From Phoebastria nigripes (taxonomy: Eukaryota > Chordata > Aves > Procellariiformes > Diomedeidae): a stretch of DNA of 64,000 nt. A program made the translations under genes and the position numbers. Location: NCBI GenBank assembly GCA_035582835.1, contig JAYKAV010002662.1, positions 2,240,911 to 2,304,910 on the forward strand. The letters run 5' to 3'. Below are positions 12,893-25,690 of the stretch, piece by piece. A model generated the notes under the pieces. That model did not search any database and was not told where the DNA came from. It saw only the letters and a program-made list of their open reading frames with translations. The first letter of the stretch is position 1; every line of letters begins with the position of its first letter.

Positions 12893-15765
12893 CCAATGCA
12901 ATGCACAAAGCTGCGGTGGGATTTGATGTTTCCACCGTGCTTTGAAAAGGGAATGTTAAAAAGATGTGAAGCAGGAACTGCATCAGCTCTGGGACCAGCA
13001 AACGGAGTCTGCTAAATCCTGTGCTGAGCCCAGGCTCCCTTCCCCCAAGACAGTTGTCTTTTCTGGAACAAGTTTCAGCTGAAGACTAAGATCTGCTTGC
13101 AAACACGCAAACCCAACTCGGCAAACAGCAACCGCGCCAGGAAAAAGGCCTTTTGCAGTTTTTCCCCTGCTGTCAAAGTTTAGATGAATTGAATAAAAGC
13201 ATGTATAAAGTTTTGGATAACTAAATACATGCATGTTTTCCTTAAAATAGCTCCTAAGGATGCTTGCATTAAGGAGACACTTTAAAAACCTGTGTGTTTG
13301 CTACCTCCTTTCAGATCTTTTTAAAAAGCCTTTTGGTAGGGATCCTCATCCTGCTGGGTGCTCAGGACTGCAAGAAACCCTTTTGTTTGTGCCCAAGATG
13401 GTCTCAGCAGGAAGGGGCACGGCTCCAGGACTGGGTGTTAATTTACCTGCTGCTTTAGCTCATCAAGAAACACTCACACCTTGCTCTGTAATGGATCACN
13501 CAGAGACCAAAGTTTGTAGCTAACCACCTTATCTGCACTCGCTGTGTTAAAACTCTCAACTAAATGGAGGGAGAGGGAACTGAAACGGGGTTTTGTCCCT
13601 TTGAGGGAGAACGGTGGGGTGGTGGTGACTAAGAGGAGGAAATCCGAGCTCTGCTCCTGCATCTCCAGGAAGCCATGTAGTTTTTCCTGCCTCTTCCTTC
13701 CCCCTTGGGCAATGGGTATGGAAGTGCCNGTTCCCCCAAGGCCACCGAAGCTCTGTAAGAAACACTGAGCTGGACACTTCGGCAGAGCAACACAGGTGCG
13801 AGAGGCACAGATCAACCACGTCCTGCTTCTCATTTCAAGTTGCAAGAAAAATCAGAGGGTATTGCCCCAAAATGGGTGCAGGAAGCGCTTGACTCCTTCC
13901 ACCGGACACAGCTGATGCATTACCGCAAGGAGGGTTGGGTTGGGTTGGACTTGAGTGGGCTTCCCTCAACCCACAGCAGCACGACCTGGCTCCAGGGAGG
14001 TGTTGAACCAAACCTGAGCAGCTGAGGGAAGGGACAGTATTAATTTTGGCAANAAAAAGCTCTTCCTGAAACAAAAGCCTGTGGGTGCAGTCACAAACCA
14101 TAGCTTGAGATGGATTAAAGGGGCTTCTGTCCCCCCCGGTCCTGCCCTTCCCTCCCCACGATGCTCTTGCCGTCTCTCTCATGCCAGCATTGGCAGGTGG
14201 TAGGAAAGCTCCTGACCTCCTTCATGTGGTGGCATTGCCTGGTAAGGACAGCCATGCTTAGCTTTTGGCAGAAAGTCAACAGGACTTGCATGTAACGAGA
14301 TATAAAACATTTGCTAAGCAAGTGCTGGAAGATTGCTGTNGGAACTTGGTTTAATTCTCTGGATCCCCATTCCCCTCCCACCTAACCCAACTCAGCCAGC
14401 CACAAAGCAAAAGTTGGAAAAAAAGCTGTTTTCTACCCAGCAGGGGCTCCCATTAGNTACAGGCAAGAGGTACAAACGCAGGTGGGATCTGCTGGCCGCT
14501 GCCACGCGTATGCATTTTGCAGGGGAGATGTTTTAACCATGTCTGCAGAAACTACCGCAGGCAGAACCGCCTCGCTGCATAGGCAGCGCTTTGCACAAAA
14601 AGCTGAGCAAGCAAACCAGGAGCACGCACGTCCGGCAGGAGCATGGCATTCCCAGCAGCGCAGCCTGCTATCAGCCTCAGTTCTCTCCATGGAAAAGAGC
14701 CTTGTGTCAGCAGCCAGGCAAAAACGATAAATATTTTTATACCACGATCCACAAATAGTCATTTAAGGAATAAAGTCTGAAGTCCCGTTTGAAATCGAAG
14801 TCTAAGGAAGAATTAGGCTTTGCAGGAGCAGATGGGTTTCTGGCATCCCACTGCATCCACCCAGTGCTCTGGGGATGACGCAGGGTGGCTTCTCCCAACG
14901 CCTTCCTCAAAAAAAAGCCGCACACAAATACCTTTACACAAAAGACCACCAAGCCCAAATAACTCCCAACACATCATGAAGGAAAGGGAGGCTACCCACC
15001 ACCATCCATTTTTGGGGTGGAAGTCAACTTTCTGACCTCAGTCCTGAGAAACTATCATTACGCCGATTCCCTTGGGTCAATTTTCTGCTCCAGATGACTG
15101 AAGCATCACAAGGATTTTGCCTAGCAAGACCCCCAGCACCTATCCAAGGCACGTAATGATGGGAAGAGCAGTTGAAACACCGGGCGACACGGGAAGACCT
15201 CTCTCTTCTACTTGGGAGTTGCAAGGCACAGAGGGAGCTCATTAAAAAGGGTCCTCTTGAACTGAAGGACTTCAGCCTGCTGAGGTATGGGACCTTGCTG
15301 CTGATCTGAGACTAAACTCTGCTCTCCTAATTTGGAGCTGCCGACAGATCACTGAGGCTGTGTCATTATCCAACAGATGCTAAATTATAGCCAAGATTCA
15401 GTGTAGCAACTCCGGGTCTAGGTGTTAGCAGTTGCTGGGCTCCTAACTCATAATTAGATACATAGGGAATATCTTCCCCAAGGCTGAAGGCTGCTATAAA
15501 TCTCAGCTCTTTATCTCTGCCTGTCCCCTTTTTAAAACCTAAAATGAAAGTATATACAAAAAGATGGGATGTGTCAAAATAGTCTGCATAAACACTGAGT
15601 GATTTACCAGACAGTCTGTTTGCCTAACTGTCAAAACCACCGGGCTTTATACATGAAACTGTGTATGCAACTGAAGTTATTTGCAAACACTTAGTTATGT
15701 CCCTATATAGCTATTTGTACATGTAATTTTATAATATAAAATGACAGAGATTGTACACTGAATTG

Positions 15766-15798
15766 GGGTAATTGCCCTCTAATTTGGAGGGTAATTGC
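15766..15798 (+). promoter_or_regulatory. Paired TAATTG homeodomain-like motifs
   Basis: The 10-mer gggtaattgc occurs at 15766-15775 and again at 15789-15798, spaced 23 bases apart, and a third related site in reverse orientation (gcaatta) follows within 15 bases. The surrounding 250 bases are unusually AT-rich. This is compatible with a clustered homeodomain binding element, but function is inference only. Confidence 0.2.
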
Positions 15799-18700
15799 AT
15801 GTAGCAATTAAGCAACTGCGGATGCATTCTTGCATGTGTGATTATGAAAGTCGGGCCCTTTGTTTGAGGTTTGGGTTTGTTTTCAAGAGCTATCTCTCAG
15901 ACCACGGCATGGTTGAGCAGAGCTGGGAAATAAGAGGCTGCTGGGCGCTCACCTTGCAGCGCAGCATCTGCTGGGATCAGCCACTTCAGCATCAGCTCAC
16001 GCCCGCCCCTTCCCATTGCTCAGCGCCTGCAGGGATGCTAAACCAGCTGCCTCCGAACCCGGGGCTGAATTTTGGCACATCCTTCAGTGGGGGGACCACG
16101 ATCCACGCATGTGTAGAACACACAGGGAGGCACTGGTGGGGAGGGAAAGGCAGGGAAAGAGGGCTGCTGCCCCCCAGCTCTCCCTCTCCCAGACACCTGC
16201 CCTGAAGTTATGTGCAGGACTGCAAATTAAAGAAATTCAAATAGTTATTGTTAGCATTTTGGATCCCAAAATCAAGCCAGAGGAAGGCTTGCAACTGGGA
16301 AAGTTTGGAAAATGTTGCTCTAGAGAGACCACCCAGTTGCATCTCTACAGAGCCGATAACGAATCCNCAATTAGTAAGTGGTGCTCCAGCGCTTATTCCC
16401 CAAGCGGAGTGATTTCATTCCTGCCTAAATACGTTTTTAGGCAAAGCATCAAACTAGCGATGACATCTGTGGTTAAGTATGTAACCGTACATGAGGATTT
16501 AAAGACTCGTTGCTTGTATGCCCTGTTCTTTCACAAAAGCCTTGAAACGGCGGAGCCCCACGTAACAGAAATGACCCCCTTCCTCAAGCCAAAACTTCAC
16601 CCCAGCTTTGGGGACCCCGGTGGCCGGTGTACACCCAGGCACGGAGCCATCGAATACCCAGGGCTTGCCCCTTCCAGCCGGCTGGATGCAGGGAGGGGCA
16701 GTTCCCTGGCTTATTAAAAAACCTGCTAAAGCATCAACTATTTCAAAGCGTTTTGGTTCTTAAGTCAGATCAGGTAAAACCAGGCCCATGTAGCACCGTG
16801 AACAGCAACGGTGTAACGCCAAGGGAGGATATTACTTTGAATTTTGTTTTCTGTCAATACATTTGGCATATCCTACAATAAAAGAGCTTTAAGTTTTCTA
16901 GTCAATCAATGGCTGTTAATCTATTATCTCAGCATATATTGCCATGGTAACCTGCAATGATGCCATTGACAACCAGTCTCAAAAGGACAGGAGGCTTTAA
17001 GTCATTTTCTTTTAAAATTAAAAAAGGAACTTTAATATTAAGAAATACATTCTCCCTGCTCACCAGGGATGACAACTCAGGGCTTCTATATTCACACCAT
17101 GACTCACACTTCACAGCTTCCACGGACATCTGTGTAGCAATCCCCCCCCCCCATATATCTCTTTTTTAACTTGGGCTTAACTCAGTAAAAGATAACAAGG
17201 AAATTATTCAAAAGAATTAGAGCTTTATTACAGTCTTCCCCCAAACTGCTAGTAAAACCTGTTTTGTAAAATATAGGGAGCATGTTTTAAGAGTCATTAC
17301 TACCAGCTCGGGGAAAGGATGCAATAAAGGTTTAATTCTTCTGAATAATTTCCCTGGTATTTTAAGTGGAATAGGGTGGATAGAAGAAGGATCCGGAGAA
17401 GGACATGCAACATCCCAGCTCCTTACAAATCCATAAAACCAGGCAGATTCCTGTTTAGGGAAGACGGAGCTGAGTGAGATGACAGCGTTATTTGATTTAG
17501 TGAAATACTGAGTGTACGCACACACACACACAGAGCTGATGAGATTAATCTCTTGGCCCGAAGGGGAGGATCACTCAGGAAAAGGTTTAGTAAATCATTC
17601 CTCTGGCCAGGCAGAGCGATCCAAGGAGGTTTGGCCAGGTCACCGGCTGGACTGGTGCGCGGCAGGACAGAAACGTTGCCAGCAGTTAATCAATTTTTGG
17701 AAGCAGTGCATTTTTGACTTGAACTCAGCTGGTCATTTCTATATTTTATTTAAAGAAGAGATCATTTTAGTTATCCATTAGAAAAATCCTATTTTGTAGC
17801 ATTTCAGTTAAGGACAAAGCCAAAATGTAATTAGATTTCTCCCTCCGCATCGCTAACTGTATCTGTCTCCCCAAAAAAAGGTTTTAGTTCTTTAATAAAA
17901 CCATCAGGGAGATCAATCAAAAGCATTTAATGCCGTGGTGCTTCTGCAGTTCATGTTTAAATGCACTTTGGGTCACAAATGAGGCAATTTGGACAGCAGA
18001 GCTCAAACCGGATTAGCAATAACACACAAAAAAGGCCCAATTCCTTTTTCTTTTCTTCTTTTTTTTTTTTTTTTTTAAATACAGATACACACTCCTTCGC
18101 TACACCCAAGAGAATAAAAACAAAATCAAGTCAGCCTTGATGAACAGAAAGTTACGTATCCAAAAAGGGCCCCGCCACCAACCGCCTGCCTGCACGCGGT
18201 GCGGGGCGGAGGAGAAAGCGTGAAGCTGCAGACCACCCAGCCAAACCTCCCGAGATGCTGAGATGCTGTCTATCCATGTGTGACTGTCCCCAAGGATGTC
18301 ACCTCGTGCAGGACCTCTGCCGCAAGCGTAGCAGGCGAATGCCAACCGCTCCTCCATCCGCCCTTGCTCATTAGGAGACACCTCCTCACTTCCTTTCCAC
18401 CACCACACCAAGAAAATGCCTTGCTCCATATAGGATTTCCANAGAGCAGAGGCTGTGTTTTCCCCCAAACCACGCGTTTTCAAACAAGCATATANTTATT
18501 TAGATTTTTTTTTTTTTTCTTCCTTAAATTTGAGGTGTGCATTTATAAAAGCATTAAGCAGACCATTTCTTTGGCTTGTAACAGCAATGACTACCCTCTG
18601 GCATGAAAAACGGACCCTCGTGGGCTAAGCACTGTGCAAATAAGCTACCAAGAAGGTTGTCTCAGCCCCCAAACTTTGCAGCCTCAGTGATGGAAAATAT

Positions 18701-21120
18701 TAAGAGTTTAATTACAAGATTAAGATATTTCCAACTACACTCCTAAAAATCAAATAGAGGGCAGATTTTGACCAGATGCCACAAATCACTGCATATTTTA
18801 ATACAGCAAATTCTGAAATGACATTTAAAACATAATCATTTGTTCTCTCCCGTTCTCCTCAGGAGCCAGCATGAGGTCTCCAAAGAGCATGGGAGGAGGA
18901 AGTGAAATCACGTATGTTCGTAAATATTTCCCCCCCANACAGTGAAGTTTTGAAAAGCTTTCAAAGCAAGCCTACAAAAGAAATTTCCTTCCAGACAAAG
19001 GGATGAGGATACGGGGGCATCTCCTTGTGGAGTGCAGAGATTTAAGGAACAGCCATAACCACATAGCAATACCTTTCCCAGCTCCTTCACGTGTGCGTGC
19101 TCCATCCCACCGTCCTCATCCTCCCATGCCACTGCCACCAGCAGAAATGCCTTTCAGAGCTCCTGATTTCTAAGGTCTTCTCCAGGGAGAGACTGATGTG
19201 TCTAACACACCACAGCCCACCTGGCAAGCCACAGAGAGCTTCAGTACCCAAACAACAGCACCTCAATTCATAGTCTACATGTGGTCCTCTGAGATTTATC
19301 AGCAGGGACATTTCAAATATGCTCTAAAATGTGCTGAGTCTACTAAGATTGGGCCCCAAGTGCTTTTCTATTGATTCTGCTTGACATTTCCAAATACCAC
19401 AATTCCAAATTTGATTCACTGGTAATTGGAAAAACTGTAATGCATGTAAATGGACAAGAAGATGTTGGAAGTCCAAAAGGTCAAGCATCAGGAAAGCGTG
19501 CCCCCAAGAACTAAATGATGTTTGTTTGTCTTCTTGTCACCCTCTTCCACTTCAATAATCAAAGCTTGGAGTTGGGCAGTTTTCTCAGCAGGATGGAAGA
19601 AGAAAGGAACTAAAAAAGCACAATCACTCCAAACTGTGGGACAGGGTTCAAAAATCACTGTTTTAAACTCCATGATTGCCCAAAACTCAAATACACCATA
19701 GAGATGACTGACTTAATCAGGAGATTACATGAGCAAGTGGGAAACTCAGGGAAGAATTCATTTGATAACTGTCAGTAGAAGAAGATTCTCTCTATCTAGA
19801 TATCAGGTTTCTAAGATTACCTTTCTGCTACTCCGTGGCTTTACAGGCATTGAGCTTCTCCTTGCCAGCCAGTTGAAGGGGAGGCAGTGGCCGAGAGAAA
19901 ATCTTACTAGACATGTAAGTTCAAACCTCAGTTCCAGTGTGATGATGGACGTTTGTTGTTGACCCCAACTGGGGTCTCTACTTTATTCACCTGAGAAAAC
20001 CAAACTTCTGCTTCAGAGGAACCTAGGGCTTCAGCAAGAAGAAACACTGCAGGACCATGCGGGGGATGCTTGCCCAGCTCTTTATGTAGAGCCCTGAGTT
20101 GCAGCAAAGCCCATGGCTCCCTACAGCATGCTTGAGGGTTTAATGTTTTGATGGGTAATTAAGTCCTTTTGGGCAAAGANCATTCTCATCAAAATACAGT
20201 ATGACAAAATTTCCATATTTCCCTATGTTCTAGAGCATAAAACGCACAAATTTTACCTGCCGGTCTGACCTGCATTCTCCAGCGCATGAGCAATCGCCGA
20301 TGCTCTGATGCCCTGGTGCATCTTAGCTCCAAGAGTAAGAATACAGTCAAAGTACAGTGCACAAACAAGCACTAGCATAATTTATAGTCAGTGTTACACT
20401 GATGAAGGACAAGCATGCATTACCACATCCCAGAGTTTCCTCAGTTCAGCCCACAGGAGTATGTATGAAAATACTTGATAACTCCTTGAAGCAAGTGATA
20501 CCTTTTACATTACATCCTAGATCTTCAGATCCTTCAAGTTTTGCAAAAGAAGAAACCACTGACTTTTAAAAGCCTCTTTCCCAGCGTACTCTGGTATATC
20601 AAGAGTTAACAAGCTTCAGCCAAAGCATGAGAAGGCTATGAACCTAGTCTGAAAGAGAAGGGAGGCAGGAAGAAAAGCAACTCTCTAGCCCTTGCAATCA
20701 CACACTAGCCTTAAGCCCTCCAAAAGGAAGTAAAGACATTCCTAAAATTCTTTGGAGGATGAGAAGCAAGTTGTCAGCTGAATCAGAAGTCCATTTCTCC
20801 CGTCTTTGCGCTCTTAATGGCAAATCCCACACGAGCAATTTTAAAAGCCTCTTTTACAATGGAGTTTTCTCCCAAGTGGCTACAGCACATCTAGGACTTG
20901 TCTCATGTTTACAGAAATGTACCCTTCTCCTTTGGGTCTATTGAAAAAAGCTACCGTCAAATGACCCGAGGAAGGAATGTAGCACAATCCAATACCATCA
21001 TGCAATTTCCAGTGATTGTTTCTGTTACAATAATGAAAGGCACGGAAGAAACGGCTGGATAACTACAGTGATTCTCTAAAGACAAGTTATAAAAGAGATG
21101 CTGAAGAAATATTACGTAAG

Positions 21121-21135
21121 GGGGGGGGGGGGGGG
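21121..21135 (+). repeat. G15 homopolymer
   Basis: Fifteen consecutive G residues followed by a short TG run. Long G runs can form quadruplexes and are also prone to sequencing error, so the length is unreliable. Confidence 0.9.
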
Positions 21136-21762
21136 TGTGTGGAATAAAGTCACCTATTAGCTTTCATCTTGATTACATGTACTCACCAGCATCCGGATTC
21201 CACTTTGAAATAAAAATGTTTCTGAGCAGTTTGTCCCAGAGAGTTGAAACTCTGCCTGTTACACAGGCGGAAAGCAATAAAATAATAAAAATGCTCTTGG
21301 ACAGGTCTTCTCCTTCCTGGTGTTTTATCGTTTTCTCAAGCCATAAGGAAGACTAAAACACTTTGGACCACAGCGTACCCATGGCATGGAAGGAGAAGCA
21401 CTTATCCTCCATCTGTGTCCGAGCTTTCTGGATGACACGAGCTCAACAGCTCCATCCCAGAAACTGGGTACATCCCCTTCCAGTTCAACTTCCTATTTAG
21501 ATGCCTGTTCCCCTGGTGACCAGGCTCCAGTATTACGTATAATGACGTAAAGTTAATATTCTAAGATTCAGTACTGTACTCCTAGACAATTTCCTAACCT
21601 CAGATAGGTGGGAATCTCCACAAGCCCCATCTCTGGTGCTGCACCCACGTATTCAGATGCTGATGTATGAGAATAAGGAGATGGAGGTGCCCTTGTCTGG
21701 GCACTTTCAGGGACACCACAAGTATTTAGAGGGATTTATCACTGGAAATGCAATGAGAACCC

Positions 21763-22132
21763 AAGAGAAGAGAAAGCTCCGGGGAGACTTCATTGCAGCC
21801 TTTCAATGTATAAAGGAGGCTTACAAGAAAGACAGAGAGAGGCTTTTTACCAAGGCCTGTAGTGACAGGACAAGGAGCAACGGTTTTAAACTGAAAGAAG
21901 GTAGGTTTAGACTGGACATAAGGAAGAAATTTTTTATGATGAGGGTGGTGAGACACTGGAACAGGTTGCCCAGAGAAGTTGTGGATGCCGCATCATTGCA
22001 AGTGTTCAAAGTCAGGTTGCATGGGGCTTTGAGCAACCTGACCTAGTGAAAGATGTCCCTGCCCATGGCAGGGGGGGTTGACTAAATGATCTTTAAAGGT
22101 CCCTTCCAACCCAAACCATTCTGTGATTCTAC
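21763..22132 (+). mobile_element. CR1 LINE fragment, 3' end
   Basis: Severely 5'-truncated CR1 non-LTR retrotransposon. An open frame ending at 22046 carries the last part of ORF2, recognisable by [29 protein letters not shown] and [12 protein letters not shown]. After its stop comes the CR1 3'UTR (gtccctgcccatggcagggg, then aaaggtcccttccaaccc) and the terminal octamers attctgtg and attctac. The frame is intact over this part, but the polymerase core is missing, so the copy is dead. Its 3'UTR resembles the copy at 47671 and differs from the copy at 59378, so two subfamilies are present. Confidence 0.95.
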
Positions 22133-22302
22133 AATGGAGACAGTTGGGTCTCTGAAAGAAAAACAACAGTATATGGTTGTCAGCCTCGATTACACAACTG
22201 TTGCGGTGACAAGAGGACGTTTGATCCCTGGTGATTCTCATCATGTTGAGTGTTACCAGCTGTGACCCAGAGCGCACAGCACTGCTCTGCTGCCAAAGTC
22301 AC

Positions 22303-22432
22303 TATCCTGATTCCACCACAAGGCCACTAACTGCCCCAGGTCACCGCCTGACTTGCCATGCCTTGGTTTCCCTGTAGATAAAAAGGACTCTCAATGTCTG
22401 AAGCACTATGTAAGATCTAGCTGAATTTCTAA
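22303..22432 (+). repeat. Ancient MIR/L3-like relic
   Basis: Directly downstream of the CR1 copy. The order is 'cctgattccaccac', 'ccccaggtcac', 'gacttgccatgccttggttt', 'ccctgtagataaaaagg', then 'tgaagcactatgtaagatc'. It follows an old amniote SINE/LINE tail of the 'tgcctcagtttccc-atctgtaaaatgg ... gaagcactatgtaaga' type. Decayed, with approximate ends. Confidence 0.45.
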
Positions 22433-23620
22433 GCAATCGTTTTATATAAATCCTCCCTCTACTAACCTGAACACTCAGTGGAGAGACCTTTCCTGATATC
22501 AGAGAGTAGGTCAGACCTTGACCTTGACAGAGCAAACCGTTTCAAAACTTGAAGTTACTTTACATTTCTTTCTCTTCCTTCTCCTCCACTTTTCAGTAAG
22601 CGGGCAACCAAGGATCAATTCGTCCTTGTTTAAACCACCCTGCAAAAAATCTTTCAAATACTCCCTCCATAACCTGCAACATGATCATTTTAGGCTGCAG
22701 TCAAACCCTTTCCTTTCTCCTCAAGAGCTTCATCAGCAAGATGTAATAATCACTTGTTTACCTCCACGTGCATGAGTTGTAAGATGAGGGAGGTGCCCAC
22801 AGGAACATACACACAGAGGCCTGGCAGCTACACAGAGATGAGCAAACTGCAACCCTGAACACATCTTCTCATTGCCTCCCCTGCTCAGATATACCTGGGG
22901 ACACAGGCGTGCAAACTACTCCCACCTCTCCAATAAAAAGCTGCAGTATGAGACATTATCGTACACTCCTGTTAACCAGCAGGAACAGAAATGGAAGACA
23001 TACCATCAATAAATTCCATTTTTCTCTAAATAAAATAATAAAAAATTCCAAGGCAACGTGAAAAGTTTCACTGAGACAGCAGCCAGTTGAGCAATAAAAC
23101 CACTAAGCTACCCACTAGATTTGAACACACGGGTCTCAGTGCTCTTCAGCCAATTTCCCTGAACTTTGGTAAGGTGTTGCAGCTATCTGGGAAGAGCAAA
23201 CAAAGCTTTCAATAACTTTTCAGAGAGCGCAGGACCATCCATCTGCTTCCACACCAACAAGCAGGTGAATGCACCTGCCCCAGGCAAGGCAGCAACAAGG
23301 ACGGGAAACTCTCCACCTTTTATATCTTTCTTTTTAAGGTCAGAGCAAAGATAAGACTATAGGAGGGTTTCAGCCCACCACTACACGTACACATTTCCCC
23401 TGGGTATCATGTCACAGTTCAAGCTATTCAATATAAATACTCTAGTACAGGATTCACTTTCTTTAATATAATAACCCCAGCAAAACATAACCTGTCATTC
23501 TAGCTATCCTGGGACCGCTGGTGAGCACTAAGAGATGCACTCTTCTTAATGCTGAATTAAGACTGGAGAATAATATTGCTGATCGATCTCCTCCATCTCA
23601 AAGATGGCCCCTACTTTGCA

Positions 23621-23658
23621 AGGGTGAGACAACCGATGAAGGGTGAGACAGCTGATGA
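23621..23658 (+). repeat. 19-bp tandem duplication
   Basis: The unit agggtgagacaaccgatga is followed immediately by agggtgagacagctgatga, with two mismatches. It is a simple local tandem duplication with no other sign of function. Confidence 0.8.
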
Positions 23659-25479
23659 AGCTACAATCACAGCTGGTGGGATTCAGGTTTGAAACAAACC
23701 TGGAGAAGGCGGTTCCTCATGCAAAGGGGAGGCGATGTGGGGAACCCCTTCTCAGAAGATGCCCCATAATGTTTTAAGAAGAACCACGTGCACTTGCTTG
23801 TTCTGCCATTCCTCTCCAGGCATCTTTTGGCAATAGATGGGGTCAGGCCACCGGGCTGGGTGGGCTTTTGTTCTGGCCCAGTCTGGCCATTGTCCACTTC
23901 CTATACTAAATGTCTTCAAACTGAAAAACATCATTCAAAAATACTTCAAATTTTGCAAGACCCAAGCAGCTACTGGTAAACCAAACGCAGTATGTTACTG
24001 ACTGCGACTTCGCTCTTGATTTCCATTTGACCTATNCAGACAGTCTGCATTTCTTTTCACGTTGGGATTCGAGGAACCCAATCCCTTCGAACAACTGCCC
24101 CGAGCCCAGAAGTGCCATTTGGAGCCAACAGCTGCTGGGAGAAGGACACAACGCCTCCACAAGCTCCTCCCTGCCAGAGCCCATCCCTGCTCCCCTTCAG
24201 ATCAACCCTTGCAACTGTTTCCCAATGGGCAGAGATTTTGCACAGCGTTTTCATCTGCTCATTGGTATTTTCCATCTTAACAACTTTTAAATGTTTTATG
24301 TAGCAAGGATGCCCCTGCCATTTAAAGAGGGAAGCATGCAGTAGTAATTATTCATTAACAACACATCATAAGTGACCTTTACACTGAAGCAGAGGCAGCC
24401 GCCGTGCCTGCCTGGCTGTATTCTGGAAGAAGATGTGGGCCAAGATTTTCAAAGGGAGTAAAGGTTTTCATGCAGGGTAGCCAGCCTAAGCTATCTTGAA
24501 AAGCTGCCTGATTCTTGAGGGGACAAAAAATGTTTAAAATGTCTCAAATTAACTATCCACAAGCCACTACAGTTTGAAAAATCTAAGCGGAGAGGAGAAG
24601 TCACCATAGTGCTCAGTCCAAGCTGGCGTCCCACAACCACCTTTGATCTCGGCACAGCAATGAATCAACATATTGTCTTCCTTGCCATAAAAGGTGCATT
24701 TCTAGCATGGGATAACTAATGGGGATTAGCTATTTCACAGCAAAATCTGAATGATACCNGTGATTCTACTGAAAAGCAGTTCTACAGATTGAATCAAAAG
24801 CAAGGGCAGAACTGTTTTTTCAGGAGGAGATAATTAAGCTCTTTTATTCTTGGAAGAGGACTAGTCCCATCTTACCTTGCCATCTCAGGCATACATGGAT
24901 GCACGTAGGAAGCAGAGCACCGTACACACAAGTGAGAAGCAGAGCCAAGACACACACATACACAAGGTCCAGGCATCAGAATCGTTTGTGAAGTAAAAAT
25001 AACATGCATCGCTTTATGCACAATTACATTTTCAAAAGCAAAAAGTGTTAGGAAATTTTTTTGAAGACAGCCAGTAACATTTTGCAAGGATCGCTGACTC
25101 AAGCCCTCGATCTGGCTGTTTAGCTGATGACTGGAAAACAGCCCTGGCTATGTTTATTCTTTAGACAAAGTCCAGCTAAAAATGCATCCAGGCTTAAATA
25201 ATCTGTGTAACAATGACCTCAAAACCCCAAATACAACATTGCATTGCATGCAGGTTTCCCAACAGGATAAAGCACTGTCAGGGCTGATACCCAGCTATCC
25301 CCTTTTGATGCACAGTCTACCAACACAGCGTTTTCATCTTTATACCACCATTACTCCTCTTGGAAGTAATACACTATTTCATTTCCATTTGCATTTCAAT
25401 ATGGCCCCAAGGGCTTAACATACATCTGGTCCTCACTGCGCTAGTCTCTTCCCAAAGAGGATATTGCCTAAAGAAGGCG

Positions 25480-25690
25480 AGACAAAGGATGCACCGCGTC
25501 TTGAGCAACCTCACGCGGCCGAAACCGTGAGCGGAGCCTCCCGCATCCTAGCCCGGCGAAGCATCCCGGTTTCCTTTGCAGCTCTCCATGCCAGCGCTGC
25601 TTTACAAACAGCAGCAAATGTCGTTATCACAGGTGGGGAGAGCCGGAGGAGGAGGCACAGCTCCAAGCCCAAGGTTATACGTCGGGTCAG
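25480..25690. promoter_or_regulatory. CpG-dense patch
   Basis: Roughly 17 CpG dinucleotides fall in about 210 bases, far denser than the surrounding intron. An open frame of 132 codons (25464-25862, plus) overlaps but begins at TTG, and its first ATG comes late. Nothing in its translation is recognised. It could be a small CpG island or a GC-rich unique patch. Confidence 0.3.

Larger units (their letters stand above)
10025..21762. other. Intron 1 segment, mostly unique sequence
   Basis: No gene is recognised. Contents seen: two decayed MIR-like relics (11664-11760, 12811-12892), a T tract at about 18058-18077, an 11-C run at 17142-17152, a 15-G run at 21121-21135 and an AT-rich stretch with homeodomain-like motifs at 15700-15810. 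The longest open frame (16016-16717, plus) starts at TTG and has no family resemblance. Confidence 0.7.

Noticed and set aside
14420..14440. Second CTCF-like motif (CCAGCAGGGGCTCC)
   Set aside because: It departs from the core at positions 11-13, where the consensus is strong.
23661..23700. A fifth MIR-like relic (cacagctggtgggattcagg...)
   Set aside because: Similarity is limited to one short segment, too little to separate from chance.
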